Counted from the stretch's first letter, positions 15,809-25,272 are shown. The stretch: DNA of 30,255 nucleotides from Rhodospirillaceae bacterium UBA3470 (GCA_002378125.1 DFRF01000164.1:1-30255), one strand, 5' to 3'. Numbers and translations are program-made. The notes: generated from the letters alone by a model not told the origin.

Positions 15809-15823
15809 GCAACGCATCGTTGC
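15809..15823. promoter_or_regulatory. 15-bp dyad in the bolA/hyuA divergent region
   Basis: GCAACG-CAT-CGTTGC is a perfect 6-bp inverted repeat with a 3-base centre. It lies between the divergent bolA and hydantoinase A genes, 135 bases before the latter. Its form suits an operator for a dimeric regulator. The remainder of the 317-base gap (15641-15957) shows only the candidate bolA promoter; no gene is supported. Confidence 0.35.
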
Positions 15824-15957
15824 AAACTGGCAGCGGCGCTTGCCTTCGTTAAGACTAAGCATGACGTCTTTTGGCACCTCATGGCCTAGAAACAGCCATC
15901 TGGGTTGTTGTCCAGGCCGACGTCAGGTAATGAATCTGCGCGTAAAAGAGGGCAGAC

Positions 15958-18078
15958 ATGGCGACATTTGCACTTGGAATCGACATTGGTGGTACGTTTA
16001 CGGACGTGGTCGCTTTCGTGCCGTCATCAGGCCGGCAAGTCAGTCGGAAGGTTCTGACATCTCATGACGAGCCGGCGCGCGCCGTGATCGATGGTATTGC
16101 CGCGGTCCTTGAGGATGACGCGTTGCAGGCAGAGGACTGCGATCGTCTGGTTCATGCCACGACCTTATTCACCAATGCGTTGATCGAGCGTAAAGGGGCG
16201 AAGACGGGCATGCTCACCACGCGAGGATTTCGCGACACCTTGGAAATCGGCCGTGAACGCAAGTACGAGCTTTACGACTTGGCCATTACCAAGCCGTCTC
16301 CCTTGGTGCCCCGGTCCTTGCGCCACGAAGTGTCGGAGCGGATCGGCGCGGATGGTTCCGTGCATCTTCCGTTGGATCATGAAGGGCTCTTGGCGTCGGC
16401 CCAGACCTTGGTAGATGACGGCGTGGAGGCCGTTGCCATAGTGTTCCTGCACGCCTATGCCAACGCGGCCCACGAACGCGAGGCTCTGGCGTTGCTGGCA
16501 GGGGCGTTTCCTGATCTGAGCGTGTCTATCTCCAGTGACGTGGCGCCCGAAGTGAGGGAGTTCGAACGCGCATCGACAACGGTTACGAACGCCTACGTTA
16601 AACCCTTAGCGGAACGCTATTTGGATCAGTTAGCTGCACGGGCGGCCGAACTCGGCATTTCCGCGCCCTTGCATCTCATGTTGTCGGCGGGAGGCTTGAC
16701 CCATTTGGACGAAGCTAAGCGCGTGCCCGTGGAAATGCTGGAGTCCGGTCCGGCCGCTGGCGCCTTGGTTGCGGCATTCTTCGGACGCGAATTGGTGACT
16801 GTCGACGATCCCGGTGACCTCCTGGCCCTCGACATGGGGGGCACAACGGCCAAGCTGGCCATGGTCGAGGATGGTGAGCCCCGCACGACCTATGCCTTCG
16901 AGGCCGCGCGGCAGAGACGTTTCGCCGAGGGCAGCGGTCTGCCGATCCGCATATCCACCGTCGAGTTGATTGAGATCGGTGCCGGAGGTGGGTCCATCGC
17001 GCATCTGGATGCCCTGGGGTTGCTGAAGGTGGGGCCCGAAAGCGCCGGGTCGGACCCGGGGCCCTCCAGTTACGGCCTAGGCGGATCGGATGCGACGGTG
17101 ACCGATGCCGATTTTGCGTTGGGATATCTGGACGCGGCTGGATTTGCAGAAGGAAATGTTGCCATTGACCTGGATGCTGGATCGCGGGCGTTGTCGGCGC
17201 TGGCCACGGCAGCAGATCTGGATACCCTGATACTTGCCGCGGGCATTCACGACGTGGTCAATGAAAGCATGGCCAGCGCGGCGCGCGTGCATGTTGCCGA
17301 GCAAGGTCGAGATCCGCGCGATTTCACTTTGCTTTGCACGGGAGGCGCTGGGCCGGTCCATGCTTTCGGTGTGGCCCGCAAGCTTGGCATCAAGCGCATT
17401 CTGTGTCCACCGTCGGCAGGCGTGGCCTCGGCCCTTGGTTTGTTGGTTGCGCCGGCGCGGGTCGATAAGGTGGCGACCATCGGGTTTCGTGTCGCCGATG
17501 GGAATCTTGCCGAGTTGGAGGCGGCATTTGTGGCTCTTGAGGAGGATGCCGCCGGAGTTCTTGTGGGAACGGGCTTGCCCTTGGCAGACATAACGCATCA
17601 CCGCCTTGCCGATGGCCGCTTTGTCGGCCAGGGATTTGATCTAGTAGTGGATTTGCCGCCAGGTCCTTATGACACCGAAGATGAAAAGGCCGTTCGCAAT
17701 GGGTTGATTGGCGCGTTCGAAAAGGTTTACCGGCAGCGCTTCAACCGGACGCCGCCGGATGTGCCCATTGAGTTTATCAATGCCCGCCTTTCGGCACGCC
17801 TATTCGTTCCTGGAGGCGGAGACGTTATGACCCCGTCGCGCGCGGCGGAAGGCGATGGGCGTATTGGCGAGCGTGAAGCCTATTTCCCCGACGCCGGTGG
17901 TTTGACTGAGACCGCGGTTCACGACCGCCGCCGCATGGTAGCAGGAACCATTGTGAATGGGCCGGTGATTATCGCGGATTCTGGTTCGACCTTGATCGTG
18001 GGACCTGGGGGCCGCGCCGAGGTCCGCGTCAGTGGCAATATCGTTGTGCACTTGCTGGGAGAAGAGGGGAAAGCATGA
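15958..18078 (+). CDS. Hydantoinase/oxoprolinase A subunit (HyuA family)
   Basis: A 706-residue ATP-dependent subunit of the N-methylhydantoinase/5-oxoprolinase/acetone-acetophenone carboxylase family. The N-terminal nucleotide-binding motif GIDIGGTFTDVV (7-18) has the ASKHA-type fold. The second phosphate motif LALDMGGTTAKLAM lies near residue 287-300. Other family blocks are TRGFRDTLEIGRE, SAGGLTHLDEAKRVPVEMLESGPAAG, EIGAGGGSIAH, GSDPGPSSYG and CTGGAGPVHAFGVARKLG. It should work with the B subunit encoded one base downstream to open a cyclic amide or carboxylate ring at ATP expense. The exact substrate (hydantoin, oxoproline, ketone) cannot be told from sequence. AGAGGG lies before the ATG. 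Confidence 0.94.
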   Translation: MATFALGIDIGGTFTDVVAFVPSSGRQVSRKVLTSHDEPARAVIDGIAAVLEDDALQAEDCDRLVHATTLFTNALIERKGAKTGMLTTRGFRDTLEIGRERKYELYDLAITKPSPLVPRSLRHEVSERIGADGSVHLPLDHEGLLASAQTLVDDGVEAVAIVFLHAYANAAHEREALALLAGAFPDLSVSISSDVAPEVREFERASTTVTNAYVKPLAERYLDQLAARAAELGISAPLHLMLSAGGLTHLDEAKRVPVEMLESGPAAGALVAAFFGRELVTVDDPGDLLALDMGGTTAKLAMVEDGEPRTTYAFEAARQRRFAEGSGLPIRISTVELIEIGAGGGSIAHLDALGLLKVGPESAGSDPGPSSYGLGGSDATVTDADFALGYLDAAGFAEGNVAIDLDAGSRALSALATAADLDTLILAAGIHDVVNESMASAARVHVAEQGRDPRDFTLLCTGGAGPVHAFGVARKLGIKRILCPPSAGVASALGLLVAPARVDKVATIGFRVADGNLAELEAAFVALEEDAAGVLVGTGLPLADITHHRLADGRFVGQGFDLVVDLPPGPYDTEDEKAVRNGLIGAFEKVYRQRFNRTPPDVPIEFINARLSARLFVPGGGDVMTPSRAAEGDGRIGEREAYFPDAGGLTETAVHDRRRMVAGTIVNGPVIIADSGSTLIVGPGGRAEVRVSGNIVVHLLGEEGKA

Positions 18079-18079
18079 G

Positions 18080-19633
18080 ATGACGTCCAAACCCACAGCA
18101 TACAACGCTATCCAGCTAGAGGTCCTGTGGACACGGCTAATCTCTATCGTCGACGAAGCGGCCAAGGCGATTGTTCGAACTGCCTTTTCGACCCTTTCGA
18201 ATGAGGCAAATGATTTCGCCTGTGTGCTGACGGACGCCTGCGGCCGTTCCTTGGCTCAGAATTCAGGGTCCATCCCGTCTTTTATTGCGACCCTGCCGGC
18301 GACGGTTCGACATTTTCTCGATCATATCGGAGCTGAGAACATGCGGCCTGGTGATATCCTGGTCACCAATGATCCGTGGAAAGGCACCGGGCACTTGCCG
18401 GATGTTTGCATCGTACAGCCGATCTTTCGTGGTGATCACTTAGTAGCATTCGCCGCCACGACATCGCACGTCCCCGACATCGGCGGACGCATCCGCGCTC
18501 TGGAGGCGCGCGAGATTTATGAAGAGGGCCTGCAAATTCCAATGATGAAGCTGTCCGACGCCGGTCAGGTCAATGATTTCTTGGTCCGCATGATTCGCAT
18601 GAATGTCCGCACGCCGGATCAGACTATGGGTGACATTTGGGCTCAGGCCGGTGCCGGCGGACTGATGGCGGTTCGGCTTCTGGCCATGATGGACGATTAT
18701 GACTTGGACGATCTGGAGTGCTTGGCAGATGAGTTATTCCGCCGCTGCGAAGGAGCGATGTGCGCGGCTATCGCCGACGTGCCCGACGGCACCTATCGTT
18801 ACACTATGGAAGCGGACGGCATGGATATTCCTTTCCATTTCGAGGTCGCGTTGACGGTAGATGGCGAAGCCATCGTCGCTGATTATACCGGCACAACCCC
18901 GGCTCAGCCGCGCGCCGTGAACTGCCCCATGACCTACACCTACGCCATGACTGCCTACGCCGTGAAATGCGCGCTATTGCCAGATTTGCCGAACAATGAC
19001 GGCATGTTCCGACCGATCGCCGTCACTGCGCCGCACGATTGTCTGATCAACCCGCAGTTCCCGTCTGCGGTCTCGGCCCGGGCTAGTGTTGGCCATTACC
19101 TGCCCGTGGTCGTCTTTGGAGCCTTGGGGCAGGCCGTCCCAGACCGGGTCATGGCAGGCGCTGGATCACCCTTGTGGGCGCTGACCCAGACGGGCTATCG
19201 GGATGATGGATCGGCCTACGCCAACGTCTTATTCTTCAATGGAGGGATGGGCGCTCTAGCGAACAAGGACGGAGAAAGCTGTCTCAGCTGGCCGTCCAAC
19301 ATCTCATCCACACCGGTAGAGGTGGCGGAACGCAATGCGCCGTTGATCTTTCACAAGAAGGCCTTGCGATCAGAATCTGGCGGTGCCGGCCGTCATCGGG
19401 GCGGTGCGGGTCAGGATATTCTGATGGAATGCACCAATGATACCCCCATCGCCATGATGTTCATGGCGGAACGGACCCGCGTTCCTGCACCTGGCTTTGA
19501 TGGCGGTTGCGATGGCGAGATCGGTGACGTTCAGATCAATGGCGAAAGTGTTAATCATCGGACCCAGCACGTCCTGAAGAAAGGCGACAAAATTTTGCTT
19601 CGGACGCCGGGTGGTGGCGGGTATGGGGCTTGA
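18080..19633 (+). CDS. Hydantoinase/oxoprolinase B subunit (HyuB family)
   Basis: A 517-residue partner subunit of the HyuA-like protein. The ATG at 18080 is selected because GAGGGGA lies 9 bases upstream and residues from MTSKPTAYNAIQLEVLW match the family start; the frame is open further up inside hyuA. Visible blocks are SNEANDFACVLTDACGRSLAQNSGSIPSFI, the conserved NDPWKGTGHLPDVCIV with metal-binding Asp/His residues, TSHVPDIGGR, and a C-terminal LRSESGGAGRHRGGAGQ and LLRTPGGGGYG tail, a hallmark of the family. The gene begins one base after the stop of the A subunit, so the two are coupled and the enzyme is probably a heteromer. Confidence 0.94.
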   Translation: MTSKPTAYNAIQLEVLWTRLISIVDEAAKAIVRTAFSTLSNEANDFACVLTDACGRSLAQNSGSIPSFIATLPATVRHFLDHIGAENMRPGDILVTNDPWKGTGHLPDVCIVQPIFRGDHLVAFAATTSHVPDIGGRIRALEAREIYEEGLQIPMMKLSDAGQVNDFLVRMIRMNVRTPDQTMGDIWAQAGAGGLMAVRLLAMMDDYDLDDLECLADELFRRCEGAMCAAIADVPDGTYRYTMEADGMDIPFHFEVALTVDGEAIVADYTGTTPAQPRAVNCPMTYTYAMTAYAVKCALLPDLPNNDGMFRPIAVTAPHDCLINPQFPSAVSARASVGHYLPVVVFGALGQAVPDRVMAGAGSPLWALTQTGYRDDGSAYANVLFFNGGMGALANKDGESCLSWPSNISSTPVEVAERNAPLIFHKKALRSESGGAGRHRGGAGQDILMECTNDTPIAMMFMAERTRVPAPGFDGGCDGEIGDVQINGESVNHRTQHVLKKGDKILLRTPGGGGYGA

Positions 19634-19751
19634 TCTCTGGACGGACTTGCCTTGAAAGACCCCTCACAAACGTAAAAATAGGCCACCAGGACGAGAAACC
19701 CGAAGTGATAACATGCCCTCGCGGCGCAACACCTAGAGACTGAGGAAAAAT

Positions 19752-20753
19752 ATGCAGCAACGAAAACTTGGACAAATGGGTACGCCCGTGTCCGCCATTG
19801 GGTACGGCGCCATGTCATTTACGGACTTTTACGGTCCGGCGACAGAAGAGGGCTCGGAGGCGATCTTGGCGCAATGCATCAATCTTGGAATCACGCATAT
19901 CGACACGTCCAATGCCTATGGCCTCGGCAAATCGGAAAACCGGATCGGCACGTTCCTCGCCAAGCAGGGCAAGCAGGCACAGGATTTTTTCAAGATCGCG
20001 ACCAAGGCCGGCATCACCCGTGACGCTGATGGAAAGCGGAAATTCGACAACAGCCCCGAACACTTACGCGCCTCCCTTGACGCCTCGCTAGAGCGCCTAG
20101 GCGTAGAGCAGGTGGAGCTCTTTTATGTGCACCGGCGCGACTTGGACTACTCGATCGAGGAAGTGGCGGAAACGCTCGCTGAACTAATCAAGTCTGGTAA
20201 GACCCGGCAAATTGGCTTCTCTGAGATCGCCCCAACGCAGTTGGCCCTGGCGAACGCTATCCATCCCGTCGGTGCGGTGCAGTCGGAATATTCGCTGTCC
20301 ACCCGTTCACCAGAGATGGGTCTCGTAAAGCGGACGAAGGAACTGGGCACGACATTGGTCGCCTTCAGTCCCGTCGGTCGGGCTCTGCTGACGGATACGC
20401 CCATTGACTACGAGACCTGTCAGACGCTGGAATTCATGAAGGTCAATCCGAGGTTCCTGCGGCCCAATCACGCGCGTAACATCGAGGCGACAGCATCTTT
20501 CCGGGCACTGGCCGCCGAAATGGGGCACCGCACCTCATCGTTGGCCATTGCCTGGCTGCTGCACCAGGGCGAGCATATCTTGCCTATTCCGGGGACGCGA
20601 TCCATCGAACACCTGAACGAACTGACCGCTGGCGCGGACATCGCGCTCACGGAAAGCGACCTGGCGGCCATCGAGGAGATCCTGCCCATTGGTTGGTGCC
20701 ACGGCGACCGTTACGCCGTCGGCCAGTGGGTTGGACCGGAGAAGTACTGCTGA
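19752..20753 (+). CDS. Aldo/keto reductase
   Basis: A 333-residue NADPH-dependent aldo/keto reductase, resembling the YajO/AKR13 type by its DTSNAYG and RSPE features. The catalytic tetrad is complete: D51 and Y56 (HIDTSNAYG), K85 (IATKAG) and H127 (FYVHRRD). Cofactor-site segments are EYSLSTRSPE, LVAFSPVGRALLT and LPIPGTRSIEHLNE. GAGGA lies about 6 bases before the ATG. It follows the hydantoinase B gene on the same strand after 118 bases, possibly as part of the same inserted block. The carbonyl substrate is unknown. Confidence 0.92.
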   Translation: MQQRKLGQMGTPVSAIGYGAMSFTDFYGPATEEGSEAILAQCINLGITHIDTSNAYGLGKSENRIGTFLAKQGKQAQDFFKIATKAGITRDADGKRKFDNSPEHLRASLDASLERLGVEQVELFYVHRRDLDYSIEEVAETLAELIKSGKTRQIGFSEIAPTQLALANAIHPVGAVQSEYSLSTRSPEMGLVKRTKELGTTLVAFSPVGRALLTDTPIDYETCQTLEFMKVNPRFLRPNHARNIEATASFRALAAEMGHRTSSLAIAWLLHQGEHILPIPGTRSIEHLNELTAGADIALTESDLAAIEEILPIGWCHGDRYAVGQWVGPEKYC

Positions 20754-20771
20754 TCGAGTGATTTGCCCCGA

Positions 20772-20797
20772 GAATGGACCCTTTCAAAGGGGCATTC
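20772..20797. repeat. Extended inverted repeat between the convergent AKR and purL genes
   Basis: GAATG (20772-20776) and CCCTTT (20779-20784) pair with AAAGGG (20786-20791) and CATTC (20793-20797), with short internal mismatches. It lies 18 bases past the AKR stop, where a terminator for either strand would be useful, but neither side has a T-run. The remaining bases to the purL stop at 20935 hold no gene I can support. Confidence 0.35.
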
Positions 20798-20934
20798 GCT
20801 GGTTGCCCCATGTAGGCATCTGCCAATATCTCTTCCGTCCGGCCATAGGCGGTGCTGGTCGCCCGCCTGGTCCCTTCGCCAGGTTTTCATATACAGTCTT
20901 ATGGAACGGTAAGGAACGCGGACGCTCTCATCAA

Positions 20935-23160
20935 TCAAACTGTACCCATAAATGCGGGCATCCAGCTCTCGTGCGCATTGCGGATCTCGGTAAGGGAACG
21001 CGAAAAGCCGGCGACGCTGAAGCTGTGGCCGCCAGAAATGCCGATCGCGGTGGCGGGGACACCCGCATCGGACGCCGCGCTCAGGACATCTTCCGGTGAC
21101 GTCGTGGCGATCAGATAACGAGCCTGATCTTCGCCGAACAGCCATGCGTGCAATGAGATTTTGCCGGCTGCTTCCTTATCTAGGGTGACGCCGACCCTAC
21201 TAGCCATGGCCATTTCGGCGACGGCGGCGGCAAGGCCGCCGTCGGAAAGGTCATGACAGGCGACAACAGAACCGGCGTTGATCTGGCCCCGGACAAAATC
21301 GCCGTTCAGGCGTTCCGCGGAAAGATCGACCGGCGGTGGCGCGCCGTCTTCTCGGCCCTCGATCTCGCGAAGGTACATGGATTGACCCAGGTGGCCGCCT
21401 GTCTCGCCGATCAGCAAGATGGTCAGTCCTTCGGTCGTGATGCCGATTCCCACGGCTTTTGAGCTGTCGTCGATGAGCCCGACGCCGCCGATCGCTGGCG
21501 TAGGTAGGATAGCCTCGCCGTTAGTCTCGTTGTAAAGTGACACGTTGCCCGACACGACTGGGAACTCCAGCGCTAGGCATGCTTCGCGCATGCCATTAAT
21601 AGCGCCGACGAACTGGCCCATGATCTCTGGGCGTTCCGGGTTGCCGAAATTCATGCAGTCGGTGATGGCCAGCGGTTGTGCACCCGTTGCGGTGATGTTG
21701 CGCCAGACTTCGGCCACCGCATGGCGGCCGCCTTCTACTGGATCGGCCTGACAATACCGGGGCGTGCAGTCTGTGGCGATGGCTAGCGCCTTGTTGGTCC
21801 CGTGAATGCGGACTAAGGCGGCGTCGCCACCGGGCCGCCCCTTACCCATCGTATCCGCCATGACCATGTGGTCGTACTGTTCCCAGATCCAACGTTTGGA
21901 TGCCATGTCCGGCGCGCCCATGAGCTTTGTCAGGGCCGCCAATGGATCGTTGGGTGGGGGGATGCTTTTGGCGTCGATGCTGGCGAGCTTTGGTGTCGGT
22001 GTCCAGGGGCGGTCTTTCTCATCGTACTCGGGCGACGCCAGCGCAAGCGGGTCGATGGGCAGGTCAGCGACCTTCTCGCCATGATGCATTAGCACCATGC
22101 GGCCAGTGTCCGTGAGGGTGCCAATGACAGCAAAATCAAGTTCCCACTTCTCGAAGATGGCGCGGGCTTGATCCTCTGAACCGGGCTTCAGGACCATGAG
22201 CATCCGCTCCTGGCTTTCCGATAGCATCATTTCGTAAGCTGTCATGTTCTCTTCGCGCTGGGGCACGTTGTCGAGGTTGAGTGAGACCCCCATGCGTCCC
22301 TTCGACGCCATCTCAAAGCTCGACGAGGTCAGCCCTGCCGCGCCCATGTCCTGGATGCCGACGATGCAGTCCGTCTGCATGAGTTCCAGGCAGGCTTCGA
22401 TCAGAAGCTTCTCCGTGAACGGATCACCGACCTGGACAGTGGGGCGCTTCTCTTCGGAATCCTCTGTGAATTCGGCCGACGCCATGGTTGCACCGTGGAT
22501 GCCGTCGCGTCCGGTTTTAGATCCCACATAGATCACTGGATTACCTGCGCCCGTGGCGGCGGAATAGAAGATTTTGTCCGTGTCCACGACGCCGACGGTC
22601 ATAGCATTGACAAGGATGTTACCATCGTAGGCGGCATGGAAGGTGCATTCGCCGCCTACGGTGGGGACGCCGACACAGTTTCCATAGCCGCCAATACCCG
22701 CGACGACGCCGTCGACCAGATGTTTGGTCTTTGGGTGGTCGGGCTGACCGAAGCGCAGGGAATTCATATTGGCTATGGGACGCGCGCCCATGGTGAAGAC
22801 GTCGCGAAGGATGCCCCCCACGCCCGTCGCCGCGCCTTGATAGGGCTCGATGTAGGAGGGGTGGTTGTGGCTTTCCATTTTAAACACGACGGCCTGGCCG
22901 TCGCCGATGTCTATGATGCCGGCGTTCTCGCCTGGGCCGCAAATCACCCACGGCGCCTCCGTTGGCAGCGTCTTCAGCCAATACTTGGACGATTTATAGG
23001 AGCAATGCTCCGACCACATGACGGAGAAAATACCGAGTTCCGTTATGTTCGGCTCGCGCCCCATGATCTCCAGGACTTTGCCGTACTCGGCCGGCGATAA
23101 GCCATGTTCGGCAACAATTTTAGGTGTGATTGCAGGTGTTAGATTGGCCGTGTCATTCAT
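20935..23160 (-). CDS. purL: Phosphoribosylformylglycinamidine synthase subunit PurL
   Basis: The large ATP-dependent subunit of FGAM synthase, fourth step of purine synthesis, acting with PurQ (glutaminase) and PurS. The 741 residues fit the small-PurL class used with separate PurQ and PurS. The catalytic histidine is in MWSEHCSYKSSK (H52). ESHNHPSYIEPYQGAATGVGG is the conserved nucleotide-binding region. DCMNFGNPERPEIMGQ, SGNVSLYNET and CHDLSDGGLAAAVAEMA mark the second half-domain. The ATG at 23160 (MNDTANLTPA) is preferred over a TTG 7 codons upstream. It is separated from purQ by 313 bases, and its usual alphaproteobacterial downstream neighbours bolA-grxD are about 5 kb away. Confidence 0.97.
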   Translation of the reverse strand: MNDTANLTPAITPKIVAEHGLSPAEYGKVLEIMGREPNITELGIFSVMWSEHCSYKSSKYWLKTLPTEAPWVICGPGENAGIIDIGDGQAVVFKMESHNHPSYIEPYQGAATGVGGILRDVFTMGARPIANMNSLRFGQPDHPKTKHLVDGVVAGIGGYGNCVGVPTVGGECTFHAAYDGNILVNAMTVGVVDTDKIFYSAATGAGNPVIYVGSKTGRDGIHGATMASAEFTEDSEEKRPTVQVGDPFTEKLLIEACLELMQTDCIVGIQDMGAAGLTSSSFEMASKGRMGVSLNLDNVPQREENMTAYEMMLSESQERMLMVLKPGSEDQARAIFEKWELDFAVIGTLTDTGRMVLMHHGEKVADLPIDPLALASPEYDEKDRPWTPTPKLASIDAKSIPPPNDPLAALTKLMGAPDMASKRWIWEQYDHMVMADTMGKGRPGGDAALVRIHGTNKALAIATDCTPRYCQADPVEGGRHAVAEVWRNITATGAQPLAITDCMNFGNPERPEIMGQFVGAINGMREACLALEFPVVSGNVSLYNETNGEAILPTPAIGGVGLIDDSSKAVGIGITTEGLTILLIGETGGHLGQSMYLREIEGREDGAPPPVDLSAERLNGDFVRGQINAGSVVACHDLSDGGLAAAVAEMAMASRVGVTLDKEAAGKISLHAWLFGEDQARYLIATTSPEDVLSAASDAGVPATAIGISGGHSFSVAGFSRSLTEIRNAHESWMPAFMGTV

Positions 23161-23473
23161 GGCGCTTTCATAGCAGATCAAGCGCGTTTGACAACGACAC
23201 GTGCGGGTCTCGGCTATGCTGTCTCATTACGACCAGAAAAGCATTTGCGATCATTGGACTTTTCCGGGAGCTTTCGGTTTTGGTGGCCACCTTAACCGCG
23301 AGCGATCCGCCTTTGGTTGAAGCTGCAAAGGCGGGTGATTCGGCGCGGTCCAAGATGCCAAGTTGATAGAGAAAGACCACGATCCAAGCTGTCACCAAGC
23401 CTTAGCCCATATAGGGATAAGCGATGTAATAAAGCGGTGGATCGTCGCTGAGCGGAAGGATGGCTATCCGCGC
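23161..23473. other. Unusually long gap between purQ and purL
   Basis: The 313 bases between purQ and purL on the minus strand contain no gene I can support. An open frame at 23168-23398 (76 codons, TTG or GTG start, hydrophobic beginning VTAWIVVFLYQLGIL) has no recognisable motif and no clear ribosome site, so I leave it uncalled. In many relatives purQ and purL lie close together, so decayed or inserted material here is possible. Confidence 0.4.
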
Positions 23474-24163
23474 TTAGGAGAGGGCTTGGACCAATCCCTT
23501 GAACATGGACTGACCGTCGGTGCCACCCAACTCTGCATCGGCCAGGCGCTCTGGGTGTGGCATCATGCCAAGCACCGTTTTACGCTTGTTATAGATACCG
23601 GCAATTCCAAGTTGCGAGCCGTTGGGATTTGCGGCATCGGTCACGGCGCCCGTTTCATCGCAATAGTGGAAGGCGACGCGGCCCGTGTCTTCCAGTTTCT
23701 TCAGGGTCTCGTCATCGGCGAAATAGTTACCGTCGTGGTGCGCGATAGGAATGCGGATCAACTGGTCCGGCGTGTATTGACTGGTAAACACCGTGTCGTT
23801 GGCGGCGACCTTTAGGTGCACATCCCTGCACACGTATTTCAACGCTGCGTTCCGCATTAGCGCGCCGGGCAGGAGGCCCGACTCGGTCAAGACCTGAAAG
23901 CCGTTGCATACGCCAAGCACCGGCACGCCCTTGGTGGCCTGGTTGACAACCTCTTTCATGATCGGCGATTTTGCCGCCATGCAGCCGGCGCGGAGATAAT
24001 CGCCGTAGGAAAAGCCGCCTGGTACGGTGATCAGGTCAACGACCGGCATCTCGGAATCTCCGTGCCAAACCATCACCGGCTCGGAACCCATGGCATTCCT
24101 GAGCGCCACTTGCATATCGCGATCGCAATTGGATCCGGGAAAGACGATAACAGCGGCCCTCAT
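23474..24163 (-). CDS. purQ: Phosphoribosylformylglycinamidine synthase subunit PurQ (glutaminase)
   Basis: A class I glutamine amidotransferase that supplies ammonia to PurL, 229 residues. The triad is visible: C86 in GVCNGFQ, and H203 and E205 in MMPHPER. The N-terminus AAVIVFPGSNCDRDM is typical of PurQ, as is VPGGFSYGDYLRAG. The ATG at 24163 has GGGAGA 7 bases upstream; the longer open frame upstream overlaps purS and is rejected. It follows purS by 26 bases in the purC-purS-purQ unit. Confidence 0.97.
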   Translation of the reverse strand: MRAAVIVFPGSNCDRDMQVALRNAMGSEPVMVWHGDSEMPVVDLITVPGGFSYGDYLRAGCMAAKSPIMKEVVNQATKGVPVLGVCNGFQVLTESGLLPGALMRNAALKYVCRDVHLKVAANDTVFTSQYTPDQLIRIPIAHHDGNYFADDETLKKLEDTGRVAFHYCDETGAVTDAANPNGSQLGIAGIYNKRKTVLGMMPHPERLADAELGGTDGQSMFKGLVQALS

Positions 24164-24189
24164 CGGCGGGTCTCCCTTGCTAGCGGGCT

Positions 24190-24435
24190 TTAGGCGTCGG
24201 CGATCTCGATGACGTAGTTCTCGATAACCGTGTTGGCGAGCAGTTTTTCGCACATGTCGGTGACCTTGGCGCGGGCGACGTCGGCGTCCGTGTCCGAGAG
24301 CTCAAGTTCGATAAACTTGCCCTGGCGAACGTCGTCGATGCCGTCGAAACCAAGCCTATCAAGGGCATGCTGCACAGCCTTACCCTGGGGATCGAGAACG
24401 CCGTTCTTTAGGGTCACGTGAACTTTCGCTTTCAT
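24190..24435 (-). CDS. purS: Phosphoribosylformylglycinamidine synthase subunit PurS
   Basis: The small bridging subunit that joins PurL and PurQ in the FGAM synthase complex, 81 residues. The sequence starts MKAKVHVTLKNGVLDPQG and continues GKAVQHALDRLGF with DVRQGKFIELEL, the standard PurS pattern. Length is normal. It sits 14 bases after purC and 26 before purQ, same strand, so it is co-transcribed with both. Confidence 0.97.
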   Translation of the reverse strand: MKAKVHVTLKNGVLDPQGKAVQHALDRLGFDGIDDVRQGKFIELELSDTDADVARAKVTDMCEKLLANTVIENYVIEIADA

Positions 24436-24449
24436 GGGTGTGGTCTTGT

Positions 24450-25220
24450 TTATGCTTGTTGGATGGTATCCGGACCCTTGAAATCCGAGGGTCTTGATTC
24501 GGGCAAGATACCGAGGCGGCGGGCCACCTCTTGATAGGCTTCCTCAACCCGGCCCAGGTCCTTGGAAAACCGGTCCTTGTCCATCGGTTCATTGGTATGC
24601 AGATCCCAAAGCCGGCAATTGTCGGGGCTGATCTCATCGGCGAGGACGATGCGCATGTGCTCGTTTTCCCAAAGCCGCCCAAACTCCAGTTGCACGTCGA
24701 CAAGGCGCAAGCCGATGCCGAGGAATAGGCCGGTCAAGAAATCGTTGATTCGGAGTGACAGCGTCAAAATCTCGTCGATGTCCTGAGGATGAGCCCAGCC
24801 AAAGGCCGTGATATGCTCTTCCGTGACCATGGGGCTACCCAACTCGTCGGACTTGTAATAGAACTCGACGATGGACCGCGGCAGGGTCGTGCCTTCCGGC
24901 ATGGCGAAGCGTTCCGCTAGGCCGCCGGCTACGATGTTCCGAACGACGATGGTGACCGGAATAATCTCTACCTCGCGGACCAGCTGTTCACGCATGTTGA
25001 GGCGGCGAACGAAGTGGGTTGGTACGCCGATCTCACCTAGGCGCTGCATGAGGTATTCAGAGATACGGTTGTTGAGGACGCCCTTGCCAGTAATAGTTCC
25101 AGCCTTGCGCGTTTGCTGTACGTAGGCGTCATCCTTGAAGTACTGCACCAGGGTTCCTGGTTCTGTTCCCTCAAAAAGAACCTTGCCCCGGCCCTCGTAT
25201 ACTTGCCTGCGTCTGGCCAT
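24450..25220 (-). CDS. purC: SAICAR synthetase PurC
   Basis: Phosphoribosylaminoimidazole-succinocarboxamide synthase, which joins aspartate to CAIR with ATP. The 256 residues match the bacterial monodomain enzyme. Visible are YEGRGKVLFEGTEPGTLVQYFKDDA (nucleotide-binding start, tolerant of the usual YxGKAK variation), GKGVLNNRISEYLM, PVTIVVRNIVAGG, LVDVQLEFGR and VLADEISPDNCRLWD, the signature of the active site. It begins the purC-purS-purQ-purL unit. Upstream lies a decayed cupin-like fragment rather than purB. Confidence 0.97.
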   Translation of the reverse strand: MARRRQVYEGRGKVLFEGTEPGTLVQYFKDDAYVQQTRKAGTITGKGVLNNRISEYLMQRLGEIGVPTHFVRRLNMREQLVREVEIIPVTIVVRNIVAGGLAERFAMPEGTTLPRSIVEFYYKSDELGSPMVTEEHITAFGWAHPQDIDEILTLSLRINDFLTGLFLGIGLRLVDVQLEFGRLWENEHMRIVLADEISPDNCRLWDLHTNEPMDKDRFSKDLGRVEEAYQEVARRLGILPESRPSDFKGPDTIQQA

Positions 25221-25272
25221 GAGTTTTTGTCTCGATTGGGTGGATCACGTACCCGTTAGAACCGTGCTCCTC

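Noticed and set aside
20711..20934. Possible coding remnant after purL on the minus strand
   Set aside because: Frames are open in places but no start codon or family motif could be named; an inverted repeat explains the visible structure better.
23168..23398. Minus-strand 76-codon ORF between purQ and purL with a hydrophobic start
   Set aside because: Only TTG/GTG starts, no ribosome site, no recognisable motif; left as uncalled gap.
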